Shown here: piece by piece, positions 42,909 through 51,724 of the stretch
Layout of the letters: each line of letters begins with the position of its first letter
How positions within the stretch are numbered: the first letter of the stretch is position 1
NCBI GenBank assembly: GCA_017460915.1
Contig: JAFUAA010000010.1
Coordinates: 26,153 to 90,152, forward strand
Source of the DNA: Bacteroidales bacterium
GTDB taxonomy: Bacteria > Bacteroidota > Bacteroidia > Bacteroidales > F082
DNA: 64,000 nucleotides
Direction: 5' to 3'
Position numbers and translations under genes: made by a program
Notes under the pieces: model-generated
What the model was told of the DNA's origin: nothing
Seen by the model: the letters and a program-made list of their open reading frames with translations, nothing else
Databases searched by the model: none

Positions 42909-44489
42909 TCACTTCACCAATCGAGCCACAAAAGTCTTGTCCGAAGCTTGGATCACCAACAAAAAGACACCCGAAGAAAAACGAGAAAACATCTCGCCTA
43001 TTTCCACTCGGTTGACACCTTTCGCGGCAATTCCAACATTCTTGTCAACAAGCAATTTGCCATCGATGGAATACATTTTTGCGGACAAATTGCAAACATC
43101 GTCCAGCTCGATTTCAGCATAACTCTCTGCGGTAATCGGGTTGCCGACGATGTGGAGAGGGCTTCCGTTTTGGACGTTTTCGGCGACGCCGACGTTGGAG
43201 AACTCGTAGGTACCCATGTCGATGCGACTTCCGTTGACGCGAGCATGTCTGTCCAAATCCAGGCCGGCAAGAATCTCAGCAGGGGTGTCGGGCGAACCGG
43301 CATCGATGCATGGACTTTCAGAACCGAGGCGATAGTTCTCGTTAATGGTGTCGACAAAGCGCGGATCTTCATTGATGCAGTTTTCATACACTTGGATGAT
43401 GTCGTTGCCCGAGATGTTCTCCTTGCCATATTGCACCAGACAATTGTGGAACTCCGGCACGAAGTCGTCGTAGGTCCAAATCCACATTTGCACAGGTTCT
43501 TCGAGAGGGACGTAGTTGGTGTTGCCGTAAATGATGCAATTGCGCACGATGGGGCTGCTATGCTGGTAGAAGAAAATGCCGCCGCAGGTGACGCCGTAGG
43601 AATAGTTGCCGACCACGGTGAGGTTGCTCACTTCGGGCGAGGAATCGCTGATGGCCAGGCCGCCGCCAAAATGACTTGATTCGTTGTTGGCGAAGAGCGA
43701 GTTGCTGATGCGGCATGGACGGTCGTAGCAGCGGATGATGTACAAGCCGCCGCCGTTGACGCCGTGGTTATGCTCGAAGCAGCAACGGTCGATGTTGACC
43801 GAGCAACTGTCCAAACTCAAGGCGCCGCCGATGGCACTTTGGCCGTCATTGTAGCGGAAGGCCATGTCGGTGAGTTCCACCTCGCAATTGATGAAGCGGA
43901 GGCCGCCTCCATACATGAAATAAACTGTGTCTATTTCTGTGTAAGTCAAGTTGTTATATACGTTACAATCGTGCATCACCACCTTCGAATGCTCGGCGTT
44001 GAGGGCTCCACCGTGTTCGCGCGAGAAGTTGCAGAACAGGTTGCTGTGGCTGATTTCGACCTCGTCGCAACCAAAGATACGCAACGCACCGCCGTCTTGG
44101 TCATCGTCGAGGCAGGCCTTGCCATATTGGAAACGGCAGTATTCGAACCGGGAAGCGCCAGCTTCTTTGAGTTGGATGCCGTTCCAGCCGCCGCGGCCTA
44201 TATTGAAGAGATGGAACCCCGTCGTGTCGGCCACGGTGAAGGTGATGGAGTCGGATGCGGTGCCGAGGGCGAGAATCGAAGCGTCTTTCTCGGCAGTGAT
44301 GCTGTAATAGCCGTCGAAAAGCACGGTCGTCCCTGCGTTGATGGTCAACGATTCCTCAACGATGACATTGTCGGTGACTTTGATGGTGTCGGCTTCCCAA
44401 GTTCCTGATTGTAAACCTGATACGTTGATAGTTTGCGCTTGGGCGACAAAGCTGCAAAGCATAATAAGCAGCAAAAACTTGTTTCTCAT
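42909..44489 (-). CDS. Secreted right-handed beta-helix protein with type IX sorting domain
   Basis: 526 residues from the ATG of MRNKFLLLIMLCSFVAQAQ, a signal peptide (the longer frame adds an unlikely N-terminus). The body is a parallel beta-helix with Cys- and Asn-rich repeats: ASRFEYCRFQYGKACLDDDQ, HGGALNAEHSKVVMHDCNVY, GGGLYIIRCYDRPCRISNSL, DSSPEVSNLTVVGNYSYGVT, PIVRNCIIYGNTNYVPLEEP. It ends in a type IX C-terminal domain: AKMYSIDGKLLVDKN, NRVEIGEMFSRFSSGVFLLV and KTFVARLVK. It is expected to be exported and anchored by the PorZ-containing type IX system. Polysaccharide-binding or lyase folds share this shape, but no catalytic residues can be assigned. Confidence 0.85.
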   Translation of the reverse strand: MRNKFLLLIMLCSFVAQAQTINVSGLQSGTWEADTIKVTDNVIVEESLTINAGTTVLFDGYYSITAEKDASILALGTASDSITFTVADTTGFHLFNIGRGGWNGIQLKEAGASRFEYCRFQYGKACLDDDQDGGALRIFGCDEVEISHSNLFCNFSREHGGALNAEHSKVVMHDCNVYNNLTYTEIDTVYFMYGGGLRFINCEVELTDMAFRYNDGQSAIGGALSLDSCSVNIDRCCFEHNHGVNGGGLYIIRCYDRPCRISNSLFANNESSHFGGGLAISDSSPEVSNLTVVGNYSYGVTCGGIFFYQHSSPIVRNCIIYGNTNYVPLEEPVQMWIWTYDDFVPEFHNCLVQYGKENISGNDIIQVYENCINEDPRFVDTINENYRLGSESPCIDAGSPDTPAEILAGLDLDRHARVNGSRIDMGTYEFSNVGVAENVQNGSPLHIVGNPITAESYAEIELDDVCNLSAKMYSIDGKLLVDKNVGIAAKGVNRVEIGEMFSRFSSGVFLLVIQASDKTFVARLVK

Positions 44490-44516
44490 AGATGAAATGT
44501 TTAGCTTTAATTTGCG

Positions 44517-44524
44517 CAAAGATA
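44517..44524 (-). promoter_or_regulatory. -7 promoter element TATCTTTG
   Basis: TATCTTTG on the minus strand 27 bp upstream of the beta-helix protein start. Confidence 0.65.
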
Positions 44525-44565
44525 GGAGTTATTTTGCATATTCCGTACAATTCGTCGAAATTCTT

Positions 44566-44573
44566 TACCTTTG
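44566..44573 (+). promoter_or_regulatory. -7 promoter element TACCTTTG
   Basis: TACCTTTG 26 bp upstream of the GH3-family start at 44600. Confidence 0.65.
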
Positions 44574-44599
44574 CACCCCGAATACAAAACCGAAAAGAT

Positions 44600-46156
44600 A
44601 TGGCAATACCCCTTTTAGGTGCGTTGGTGAAAGCCGCCGCCGAGATTAAGAATATACCCGTCGAAATCCGTCAGAACCATACCGACCCAGTGCGAGCCCA
44701 AAGGCGCGAGTTGCGCAAACTTTTGGCCAAGGCGCAGTTCACTGAGTTCGGAAAATTCTACCATTTCGACGAGATTCTGCTCTCGAATGACATCCTTCAA
44801 GAGTTCCGCAGGCGGGTGCCCGTGTTCGACTACAACAAGATGCACGACGAATGGTGGCACCTCAACCTTGAAGGCAAGCGCAACATCGCTTGGCCAGGCA
44901 AAATCAAGTATTTTGCATTGAGTTCGGGCACATCGGAGGCGGCCAGCAAATACATCCCCATCACTCGTGCATTGAACAACACCATCACTCGAGCGGGCAT
45001 CCGCCAGCTGGTGTCGGCTACGCGTTACGACTTTCCCGTGGGCTTCTACAACCGTGGCATCCTGATGATTGGCGGCAGCACCGATCTGCAATACAACAAG
45101 GAGTTCGGCTATTATGCCGGCGACCTCTCGGGCATTTCGGCGGGCAAGATTCCGTCGTGGTTCGAGGCCTTCTACAAGCCAGGACAGAAGATCTCGAAAG
45201 AACGCGATTGGGCCAAGAAAATGGGCCTCATGGTGAAGGCAGCTCCCAAATGGGATATCGGCGTCATCGTGGGCGTGCCGGCTTGGGTGCAAATCCTGCT
45301 CGAACGCATCGTCAAGGAATACCATCTGAACACCATCCACGACATGTGGCCCAATTTGATGGTCTACGTCCACAGCGGCGTGGCCTTCGGCCCTTACGAG
45401 AAGAGCTTCGAGCGACTTTTTGGCAAAGAGGTGCTGTTTGTGGAAAGTTACCTGGCCTCAGAGGGTTACATCGCCTATCAGGTCGACCTGAAGAAGCGTG
45501 TGATGCAGCTTTTGGTCGACAACGGCGTGTATTTCGAATTTGTGCCTTTCAACGACGAGAACTTCGATGAGGACGGCAACATCGTCCTTCATCCCGAAAC
45601 GTTGTTGCTTTCGGAAGTGGAGAAAAACAAGGACTACGCCTTGCTGCTCTCGACTTGTGCAGGCACTTGGCGCTACCTTATCGGCGACACCGTCAAGTTC
45701 ATCAACAAGGAAAACTGCGAAATCGCCATCACGGGGCGCACCAAACAGTTTTTGAGCATCACGGGCGAGCACCTTTCGCAGGACAACATGACGCGTGCGG
45801 TAGACATGATGGCCGAGAAGCTGGGCGTCAACATCAGGGAATTCACCGTGGCAGGCGAGCGACACGACACGATGTATGCCCACCATTGGTATATCGGTTG
45901 CGACGAGCCACTTGATGCCCAAGTTGCCCTCAAGTTGATTGACGACAACCTTTGCCTACTCAACGACGACTATGCCGTGGAGCGCACCCAAGCCATCAAG
46001 GAGCTGTTTGTCGATGTCTTGCCTACCCAATACTTCTACGAGTTCATGGAGCAGAAAATCGGCAAATGGGGCGGAGCTACCAAGTTCCCGCGCGTGATGA
46101 AAGGCAAGCGCTTGAAAATGTGGGAAGAGTACGTGAAAAACCTGAAAAACAAATAG
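44600..46156 (+). CDS. GH3-family acyl-acid adenylating/conjugating enzyme
   Basis: 518 residues. Motifs of the GH3 (JAR1-like) branch of adenylate-forming enzymes: YFALSSGTSEAASKYIPITR (ATP motif), GFYNRGILMIGGSTDL, YVHSGVAFGPYEKSFERLFG, VESYLASEGYIAYQVD, TCAGTWRYLIGDTVKFI, ITGRTKQFLSITGEHLSQDN. In plants these join amino acids to jasmonate or auxin; bacterial members are common in Bacteroidetes with unknown substrates. The start follows a -7 box at 44566. The LysE-type exporter begins 2 bp after its stop, suggesting that the conjugate is exported. Confidence 0.88.
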   Translation: MAIPLLGALVKAAAEIKNIPVEIRQNHTDPVRAQRRELRKLLAKAQFTEFGKFYHFDEILLSNDILQEFRRRVPVFDYNKMHDEWWHLNLEGKRNIAWPGKIKYFALSSGTSEAASKYIPITRALNNTITRAGIRQLVSATRYDFPVGFYNRGILMIGGSTDLQYNKEFGYYAGDLSGISAGKIPSWFEAFYKPGQKISKERDWAKKMGLMVKAAPKWDIGVIVGVPAWVQILLERIVKEYHLNTIHDMWPNLMVYVHSGVAFGPYEKSFERLFGKEVLFVESYLASEGYIAYQVDLKKRVMQLLVDNGVYFEFVPFNDENFDEDGNIVLHPETLLLSEVEKNKDYALLLSTCAGTWRYLIGDTVKFINKENCEIAITGRTKQFLSITGEHLSQDNMTRAVDMMAEKLGVNIREFTVAGERHDTMYAHHWYIGCDEPLDAQVALKLIDDNLCLLNDDYAVERTQAIKELFVDVLPTQYFYEFMEQKIGKWGGATKFPRVMKGKRLKMWEEYVKNLKNK

Positions 46157-46158
46157 AC

Positions 46159-46878
46159 ATGGAAAGCACACCTGTCATCTTCGACAAAATGCCCGAGTTC
46201 AGCCGCATCGGCTCGTTCAGTTTCTTGTTCTGGGCCATTCTGATTGGTTTGTTTCTCTCCGTGGTGGTCAACATGGGGCCGGCCTTCATCACCTTGGTGC
46301 AAACCAGCCTCCACCGTGGCTTCAAGTCGGCGGCATGGTTTGCCATAGGCGTCATCTTCAACGACGCGATGGTCATCTCGCTGTGCATTCTCACTTCGGT
46401 TCAGGTGGTGATGAAATCCAGCTTTGAGGCGGCTTTGGCCTGCATTGGCGCTGGGGTCATCCTGCTTTTGTTTGGCTTGGTCACCTACCAACGAAAGGCA
46501 AAGGAGCGCGACGAGTTGATAGAGAAGAAATCCAACGAAATCATGAAAAACGCCGACGACAAGCCAGCCTGGTTCGTCTTCTTCGGCAAGGGCTTCGTGC
46601 TCAATATCCTCAATCCTTTTGTTTGGCTGTTTTGGTTCACCGCCGTAGCCATGGTGGCAGGCAACATGGGTGGCAACAAACTCAGCACCGTCGTGTTTTT
46701 CGCCATCATTCTTGGCACAACGCTGGCCATGGAGTTGCTGAAGGCCTGGGGAGCTGCCAAACTGAAAGTGTTTTTCAATGCCGAACGCACAACGATAATG
46801 AACAAAATAGCCGGTGTGCTTTTGATGCTTTGCGGGGCTTATTTCATCATTTTCAGAGGGATAGCACATTTGATTTGA
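46159..46878 (+). CDS. LysE-family exporter
   Basis: 239 residues, six hydrophobic segments: FLFWAILIGLFLSVVVNMGP, the family signature GPAFITLVQTSLHRGFKSAA, WFAIGVIFNDAMVISLCILT, a lysine-rich cytoplasmic loop (KAKERDELIEKKSNEIMK), NILNPFVWLFWFTAVAMVAG, and a C-terminal NKIAGVLLMLCGAYFIIF. These export amino acids or small conjugates. It is fused in operon with the GH3 enzyme, whose stop lies 2 bp upstream. Confidence 0.88.
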   Translation: MESTPVIFDKMPEFSRIGSFSFLFWAILIGLFLSVVVNMGPAFITLVQTSLHRGFKSAAWFAIGVIFNDAMVISLCILTSVQVVMKSSFEAALACIGAGVILLLFGLVTYQRKAKERDELIEKKSNEIMKNADDKPAWFVFFGKGFVLNILNPFVWLFWFTAVAMVAGNMGGNKLSTVVFFAIILGTTLAMELLKAWGAAKLKVFFNAERTTIMNKIAGVLLMLCGAYFIIFRGIAHLI

Positions 46879-47140
46879 ATATGGAATGCTGACGAATTAC
46901 AAACACTAATCACAGCGAGTATGCAAATCAAAACATCGAATTCGGGCTGGGGGACGTTCATCGTGAGCGGCCTGGTGGCCGTTGTCGATGGGCTGCTGAC
47001 ACTGTTGGTTGCCTGCGGTCCACATTATGATGACCGTGGGGCGGAGGCATGCCATGACGCATCTCCACAACGGCGATGGGCACAAATCGACAGCCTGATG
47101 CAGCAGAGGCCCGACAGCGCGCTGGCCCTTTTGTTGGATT

Positions 47141-47168
47141 GTAGAGACGGTGTGCACACCGTCTCTAC
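47141..47168. repeat. 28-bp palindrome GTAGAGACG...CGTCTCTAC
   Basis: Perfect palindrome with centre GTGTGCACAC, in frame inside the TPR gene and encoding CRDGVHTVSTN. Same family as 28390, 47294 and 59222. Confidence 0.85.
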
Positions 47169-47293
47169 CAACCCAACCGACCGCCATTATTACCAATTAT
47201 TGCTGGCCGAGGCCTTATATAAAAACGACAGCGCCCAAGCCAACCGCAGGGAATTGCAGCAGGCCATGGCGTATTTCGATTCATTATGTGGTT

Positions 47294-47321
47294 GTACAGA
47301 CGTTGCGCGCAACGTCTCTAC
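47294..47321. repeat. 28-bp palindrome GTACAGACG...CGTCTCTAC
   Basis: One mismatch in the arm (C at the fourth base), centre TTGCGCGCAA, in the same frame phase as the copy at 47141 and encoding CTDVARNVSTN. Confidence 0.85.
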
Positions 47322-48733
47322 AAACCTCGCCTTCCTCTCCGCCCGCGCCCACTACATGAACGGCGTAGGCTACTACCAGAACGACAGCGCGGGGATGCCT
47401 GCAAGGAATACATGAAAGCCTTGGAGGTGATGGAAGACCATTTCAAGGAAAAGGAGTTGGTAGGCTATAAGGCAAAGTTCATGGCGCTGACGTATACGAG
47501 ATTAGCCATGCTGTTCTCGGATTTATATCTTCATGAACAGGCCATATATTTTGCACAGTTGTCGCTTTACTATTACCAAATACAAGATGCACCTTCTTGG
47601 CATCAGGCTAGAATGCTTAGTGAAATAGGATTGCACTATGAAATGTTAGATAATACTGATAGCGCAGGGTGCTATTATCAAAAAGCAATAACAATAATAA
47701 ATGACACAAATGTTTTGATGTACAGAGACATCCTTACACTTAAAACAGGATTAGTATACAAAATAGGCGGACTATCGGACACTATAATTCCACAAATACA
47801 AAAACTCATTTCCTCAGCTCAAAATGAAGAAGAAAAGATAGCTAGATATTTAACTTTAGGCGAAATTTTGTACTACGAAAAACAATTTGATTCCGCATCT
47901 GCATATCTAAATCTAGTTTTTAACGAGAGTATACGAACAAGTTCAAAAAAACAAGCTGCGGAATGGTTAATTGAAATCTGCAAAGCCCAAGGCAGAGAAG
48001 CAGATATCATGGAATATGCCGATTTCTTGGTACCCTTTGCCAATCAAGAAGAGAATAACAGCATCGTAAAATCTCAACTCACCGAATTGTACAACAGTTT
48101 TCGGCAGGAAGTGTTGAATCAACAACATCAGCGCGTTGTAAGGAAAAATGCGCAGTGGACTGCTGTGGCGATAGGTGCGCTACTTATCATCATGTTAGTT
48201 ATCATTTGTTTTTGCTACAAGAACAAACGAAGACTCATGCTGATAGAAGATCAAAAGCTGGAAGAGCCAGCCAAAGCCCAGGACAGGCTTCTTGCCTTTA
48301 TGGAAGAGCCCATTTGCCAAGAGATTGTCCAGTCCGTCCAAGGGCAAAACATCAAGCGCATGGCCACGCCGAAGGCTTTCCCCGAACTGGTACTCACCGA
48401 TGCGCAATTGCAACAATTGTCGCTGGCTGCCAACCGCTATTTTGTCCCAATTGAAATACTGCTCGAGCAGCACGACCTGAAAGCCAAGCCTGCATTGGTC
48501 AACCTGTGCCATCTCTACCTCTTGGGCATGGATGAGAAACAAGCCGCCATCCTCCTCAATCGGGACTATTCGTCGGTGAAGCGGTACGAAAAAACACTAA
48601 AAACAGCTTTTCAGACCCAAGAAAACATGGTGGCATTTATGAGGAATCTTGTTTTAAACTCGTAAGAATCACGCTGTTAAGTGTTGCAACTTTTTGCAAC
48701 CGTGTTTTTTGCCTTCAACCTATTTTTTCGCCA

Positions 48734-48741
48734 TATTTTTG
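48734..48741 (+). promoter_or_regulatory. -7 promoter element TATTTTTG
   Basis: TATTTTTG 31 bp upstream of the DUF3244 gene. Confidence 0.6.
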
Positions 48742-48772
48742 CAGCGTTAAAAACTTAAAAAACGCTACAATC

Positions 48773-49150
48773 ATGCGACACGTAAAAATCATTCAATCCG
48801 CTTTGCTTCTCGGGCTATTGTTACCAGCCGCATGGGGTATTGTTAACAATACTTCATTTAATGACGGACATAGTCACATTGCCTTGAAAGCAAGAATTGT
48901 CCAAGGTGCACCCAAAGGATCCACTATTCAAGCCTCAGTCAACGGACAAACACTATCAGTAATGTTCAGCGAAAACATCGGCCAAGTGGCGGTGGAAATC
49001 ACCACAGCAACAGGCGACACAGTGGATTGCCTTTCGACATTGACCCCCACAGGGTTCCAATGCTACATCCCCAATGCGGGAGATTACATCGTCACTTTCA
49101 CGCTCTCCAATGGAGACGAGTATTATGGCGAGTTTACAGTGACCGACTAA
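48773..49150 (+). CDS. DUF3244 secreted protein
   Basis: 125 residues with a signal peptide (MRHVKIIQSALLLGLLLPAA). The mature part shows ALKARIVQGAPKGSTIQASV, MFSENIGQVAVEITTATGDT and YIPNAGDYIVTFTLSNGDEY, the immunoglobulin-like beta-sandwich of DUF3244. Members of this family sit near TPR regulators in Bacteroidales; the function is not known. It is followed 2 bp later by the LytTR gene. Confidence 0.8.
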   Translation: MRHVKIIQSALLLGLLLPAAWGIVNNTSFNDGHSHIALKARIVQGAPKGSTIQASVNGQTLSVMFSENIGQVAVEITTATGDTVDCLSTLTPTGFQCYIPNAGDYIVTFTLSNGDEYYGEFTVTD

Positions 49151-49152
49151 GT

Positions 49153-49587
49153 ATGGAAGCGCACAGCGACCGGATTATCGTGAGGACGTACAAGGGCTTC
49201 AGGCAGGTGGAGATAGCCCACATCTCGCACATCCTGTGTGAGGACTACCTCTGCACGCTGCACCTTATTAATATGTCGCCCATCACCTGCGCCAAGAGCC
49301 TGCGCCATTTCGAGCAGGCCTTGGCGCCCTATCCGTTCGTCCGCATCCACCACAACGCCATGGTCAACCTCGACTGTGTGGCCGAGGTGAAATGCAAGGG
49401 CCGGCAGCGCCACGCCGTCATGACCGACGGCACGGCGCTGCCCATTTCGGTGCGCAAATGGCCCGCCTTTAGGGACGCCCTCCGCATCCTTATATATACC
49501 GCACAAAACGGCATACTTACGGGAAAAACTGACTCGCTTACAAAAAATATCGACACACCCGCAATCCACAAAGGACAAAGGCTGTAA
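49153..49587 (+). CDS. LytTR-type DNA-binding regulator
   Basis: 144 residues: IIVRTYKGFRQVEIAHISHI, LCEDYLCTLHLINMSPITCA, KSLRHFEQALAPYPFVRIHH and NAMVNLDCVAEVKCKGRQRH form a LytTR domain (residues about 8-105). There is no response-receiver domain. The last 30 residues, GKTDSLTKNIDTPAIHKGQRL, are translated from the start of a direct repeat whose second copy lies at 51502, and the stop codon is also part of the -7 box of the next gene. The gene is 2 bp after DUF3244 and is a plausible regulator of the lipoprotein/barrel modules. Confidence 0.85.
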   Translation: MEAHSDRIIVRTYKGFRQVEIAHISHILCEDYLCTLHLINMSPITCAKSLRHFEQALAPYPFVRIHHNAMVNLDCVAEVKCKGRQRHAVMTDGTALPISVRKWPAFRDALRILIYTAQNGILTGKTDSLTKNIDTPAIHKGQRL

Positions 49588-49736
49588 TTTTGCAACATCG
49601 TTAACGATCAAATCAACAACTTAAACAACAACTTTTAAACAGAGAAAAATGAAAGCAACAAAAACAACACTTATCGTTGGCCTTTTGGCCATGATGCTTC
49701 TTGCTGTGGGATGCAAGAAAGAAAAGACAGAGGAAA
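49515..49736. repeat. Direct repeat, copy 1 (partner 51502-51724)
   Basis: About 222 bp covering the 3' end of the LytTR gene, the leader and the first codons of the first lipoprotein. The segment ttaacgatcaaatcaacaac and the following leader are identical in both copies. Confidence 0.9.
49585..49592 (+). promoter_or_regulatory. -7 promoter element TAATTTTG
   Basis: TAATTTTG 56 bp upstream of lipoprotein 1; the equivalent in the second copy reads CAGTTTCG, so that box is degraded there. Confidence 0.6.
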
Positions 49737-50686
49737 AGGTTGCATCAAATTCAGATGCCTGCATTGGAATGCTACAATTCAACTCGGCAGAAGAGTTTAG
49801 AGAAACACAAGAAAAAGTGCTTGCCATGAACGAAACCGAGCGCCGCGAATGGGAACGTCAACAAGGCTTCAAGTCATATGCAACAAAATGCGAAGAACTC
49901 TTTGAAGAACTTGAAGACAAAGGAATTAATTCCGATGAAGACATTTACAATTTCGTGAAAGAAAACTCAGATTATTTCTATATTCGGGAAGAAGAAGGGG
50001 AGAAGTACTTGACGGCTTATTTGGAGTTCTCTCCTTATTATCAACTTGTTGATGAGAATAGAATGCTTCTTATTGGTAATAATGTGATTAAAATATTTGA
50101 TGAAGGTGTTGTTACAGCGCCCATTGATCAGGAAGAAAATCTCTTAAACATCAATTCATTCTTCGAACCAGCTTATGATAGTTTTAGTTATTATGAAAAC
50201 GAATTGTCGGAATCCTATTTGGAGTCGTATGTTGAATCTAAAGATAATGAAGATGGATGCAATTGCGGTAAGCAAGAAACCATTGTCCGCAAAACCAATG
50301 ATAATGGTTATGAGAGGACTTATGTTAGATTCTACATTAATAATGGAACAATTGCAACTGGAGATACTGGGTATGATGCTTTTTTATATGGACAAGGACT
50401 TCGACATGTTAGTTACCACATGAAAGTAAGGCCATATAGGAAAAATTTAGGTATCTGGTTTTGGTGCCGACGAACAATTTCATATAATGTGGATTATTCT
50501 GTATATGATAATCATGAATGTCGGTTGATTACTGATAATAAACACGGGCAAGATGGTGGCGGAAAACTTGATGTTGTTTTGCATGAGTTTGAAGGATTTC
50601 CCAACTTGGAATTCTTTAGTTCTCTTACTGGATATGCCTCAACTCCTGATGCTTCTTGTGTAATTGCATGTAGTACGATAAATTAA
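49649..50686 (+). CDS. Lipoprotein of duplicated module, copy 1
   Basis: 345 residues. Signal peptide with lipobox GLLAMMLLAVGCKKEK. The N-terminal part (AEEFRETQEKVLAMNETERR) is an acidic helix; the middle (YLTAYLEFSPYYQLVDENRM, NVIKIFDEGVVTAP) and C-terminal WFWCRRTISYNVDYSVYDNH hold Cys-rich beta segments. The end GYASTPDASCVIACSTIN resembles the paralogue at 51637. It may belong to a DUF4848-like group of Bacteroides lipoproteins, but I am not certain. The codon use is more AT-rich than neighbours. Preceded by the LytTR repeat, followed by a beta-barrel gene. Confidence 0.7.
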   Translation: MKATKTTLIVGLLAMMLLAVGCKKEKTEEKVASNSDACIGMLQFNSAEEFRETQEKVLAMNETERREWERQQGFKSYATKCEELFEELEDKGINSDEDIYNFVKENSDYFYIREEEGEKYLTAYLEFSPYYQLVDENRMLLIGNNVIKIFDEGVVTAPIDQEENLLNINSFFEPAYDSFSYYENELSESYLESYVESKDNEDGCNCGKQETIVRKTNDNGYERTYVRFYINNGTIATGDTGYDAFLYGQGLRHVSYHMKVRPYRKNLGIWFWCRRTISYNVDYSVYDNHECRLITDNKHGQDGGGKLDVVLHEFEGFPNLEFFSSLTGYASTPDASCVIACSTIN

Positions 50687-50771
50687 AAACAAGCTAAGAC
50701 TATTTACGACAGTTTGCAATTAATTCGGTCAAATCAGACAATAATTACGCATTTTGTATTGTTTGTTGAGC

Positions 50772-51395
50772 ATGAAAAAGATATTTATAATTCTCAGTGT
50801 AATCAGTCTACTTTTTTTGACCAATGCGAAAGCCCAGGAAAGTAATCCTGTTGTTGGCAAGTCACCTTACATCAAGGGCCAAATGACCGTGACCGCGGCC
50901 TATAGCAAAAGCATCCTTGACCCATTTGAAATCATGAAAGATAATATTATCATATCAACCAGGGCCATGAAGGGAGGGAATATTCAGGTCTTATACGGTG
51001 TTAATAATTGGCTTGAATGTGGACTGGATTTGGATGTTTGCTACAAATCCATTTTCCGAGAAAAAATGTACCCCGATGTAGACTTTTATCATCCTACATT
51101 TCAATGCTATCTTGGAGAAACGGCCAAGATACATTTGCTTAAGGTTTTTTGGCCTCAGCTTTCGTTTGTCGACCCTTACGTTTCAGGGCTCGTTGGGGTG
51201 TTAACCACCTTTTCTCAGAAAGGTTGGCCTGCCGCCCAATTTAGCTTTTATGGGCAATTAGGCGCTGGCATTCGCCTCAACCCGACGCGTCATATAGGTT
51301 TGTTTGCTGAATATGGCATCACTACAAAGAAGACTCCTTATACATTGTTCGGCATCAATGTTCGCTTCAGCGGACTGAAGAAATGGCAAAAATAA
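50772..51395 (+). CDS. Outer-membrane beta-barrel protein, copy 1
   Basis: 207 residues from MKKIFIILSVISLLFLTNAK (signal peptide; the frame upstream is not used). The mature chain alternates hydrophobic residues as amphipathic strands (GQMTVTAAYSKSILDPFEIM, NWLECGLDLDVCYKSIFREK, FSFYGQLGAGIRLNPTRHIG, LFAEYGI) and ends FGINVRFSGLKKWQK. Its paralogue at 52701 ends FGLNVRFPGPKKWQK. Predicted to insert in the outer membrane as an eight- or ten-strand barrel. It forms a pair with the upstream lipoprotein. Confidence 0.7.
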   Translation: MKKIFIILSVISLLFLTNAKAQESNPVVGKSPYIKGQMTVTAAYSKSILDPFEIMKDNIIISTRAMKGGNIQVLYGVNNWLECGLDLDVCYKSIFREKMYPDVDFYHPTFQCYLGETAKIHLLKVFWPQLSFVDPYVSGLVGVLTTFSQKGWPAAQFSFYGQLGAGIRLNPTRHIGLFAEYGITTKKTPYTLFGINVRFSGLKKWQK

Positions 51396-51501
51396 TGGGT
51401 CTGCAGGGCTGTCACATGGTCTTTCGACAAGTTCGGGAACCATGGCAGCCGCTGCAACGAAAAACGGTTTCGGTCATGCACTTACCGACCATATCGTCAC
51501 A

Positions 51502-51724
51502 CTTACAGGGCAAAACCGACACACTTACAAAAAATACCGACACACCCGCTATCCACGAGAGACAAAGGCTGCAGTTTCGCGGCATCGTTAACGATCAAAT
51601 CAACAACTTAAACAACAACTTTTAAACAGAGAAGAAATGAAAGCAACAAAAACGACACTTATCGTTGGCCTTTTGGCCCTGATGTTTCTTGCTGTGGGAT
51701 GCAAGAAAGAAAAGACGGAGGAAA
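51502..51724. repeat. Direct repeat, copy 2 with LytTR remnant
   Basis: Second copy of 49515-49736. It begins within a remnant of the LytTR C-terminus (GKTDTLTKNTDTPAIHERQR), has lost the stop and the intact -7 box and then matches the leader and start of the second lipoprotein. It marks one junction of the tandem duplication. Interval 51396-51636 contains no other feature. Confidence 0.88.

Larger units (their letters stand above)
46921..48665 (+). pseudogene. TPR membrane regulator with C-terminal HTH-like domain, one frameshift
   Basis: Starts with a signal-anchor and lipobox-like VVDGLLTLLVACGPH. The first frame stops after NDSAGMPARNT; adding one G to GCGGGG at about 47395 joins it to DACKEYMKALEVMEDHFKEK in the next frame. 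That frame continues through TPR helices (KFMALTYTRLAMLFSDLYLH, QAIYFAQLSLYYYQIQD), one membrane helix (WTAVAIGALLIIMLVIICFC) and a C-terminal domain EEPICQEIVQSVQGQNIKRM, ending CHLYLLGMDEKQAAILLNRDYSSVKRYE, which looks like a LuxR-type helix-turn-helix. A paralogue begins at 61694. Two in-frame palindromes lie in its N-terminal half. The G-run makes a sequencing artefact possible. Confidence 0.72.
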
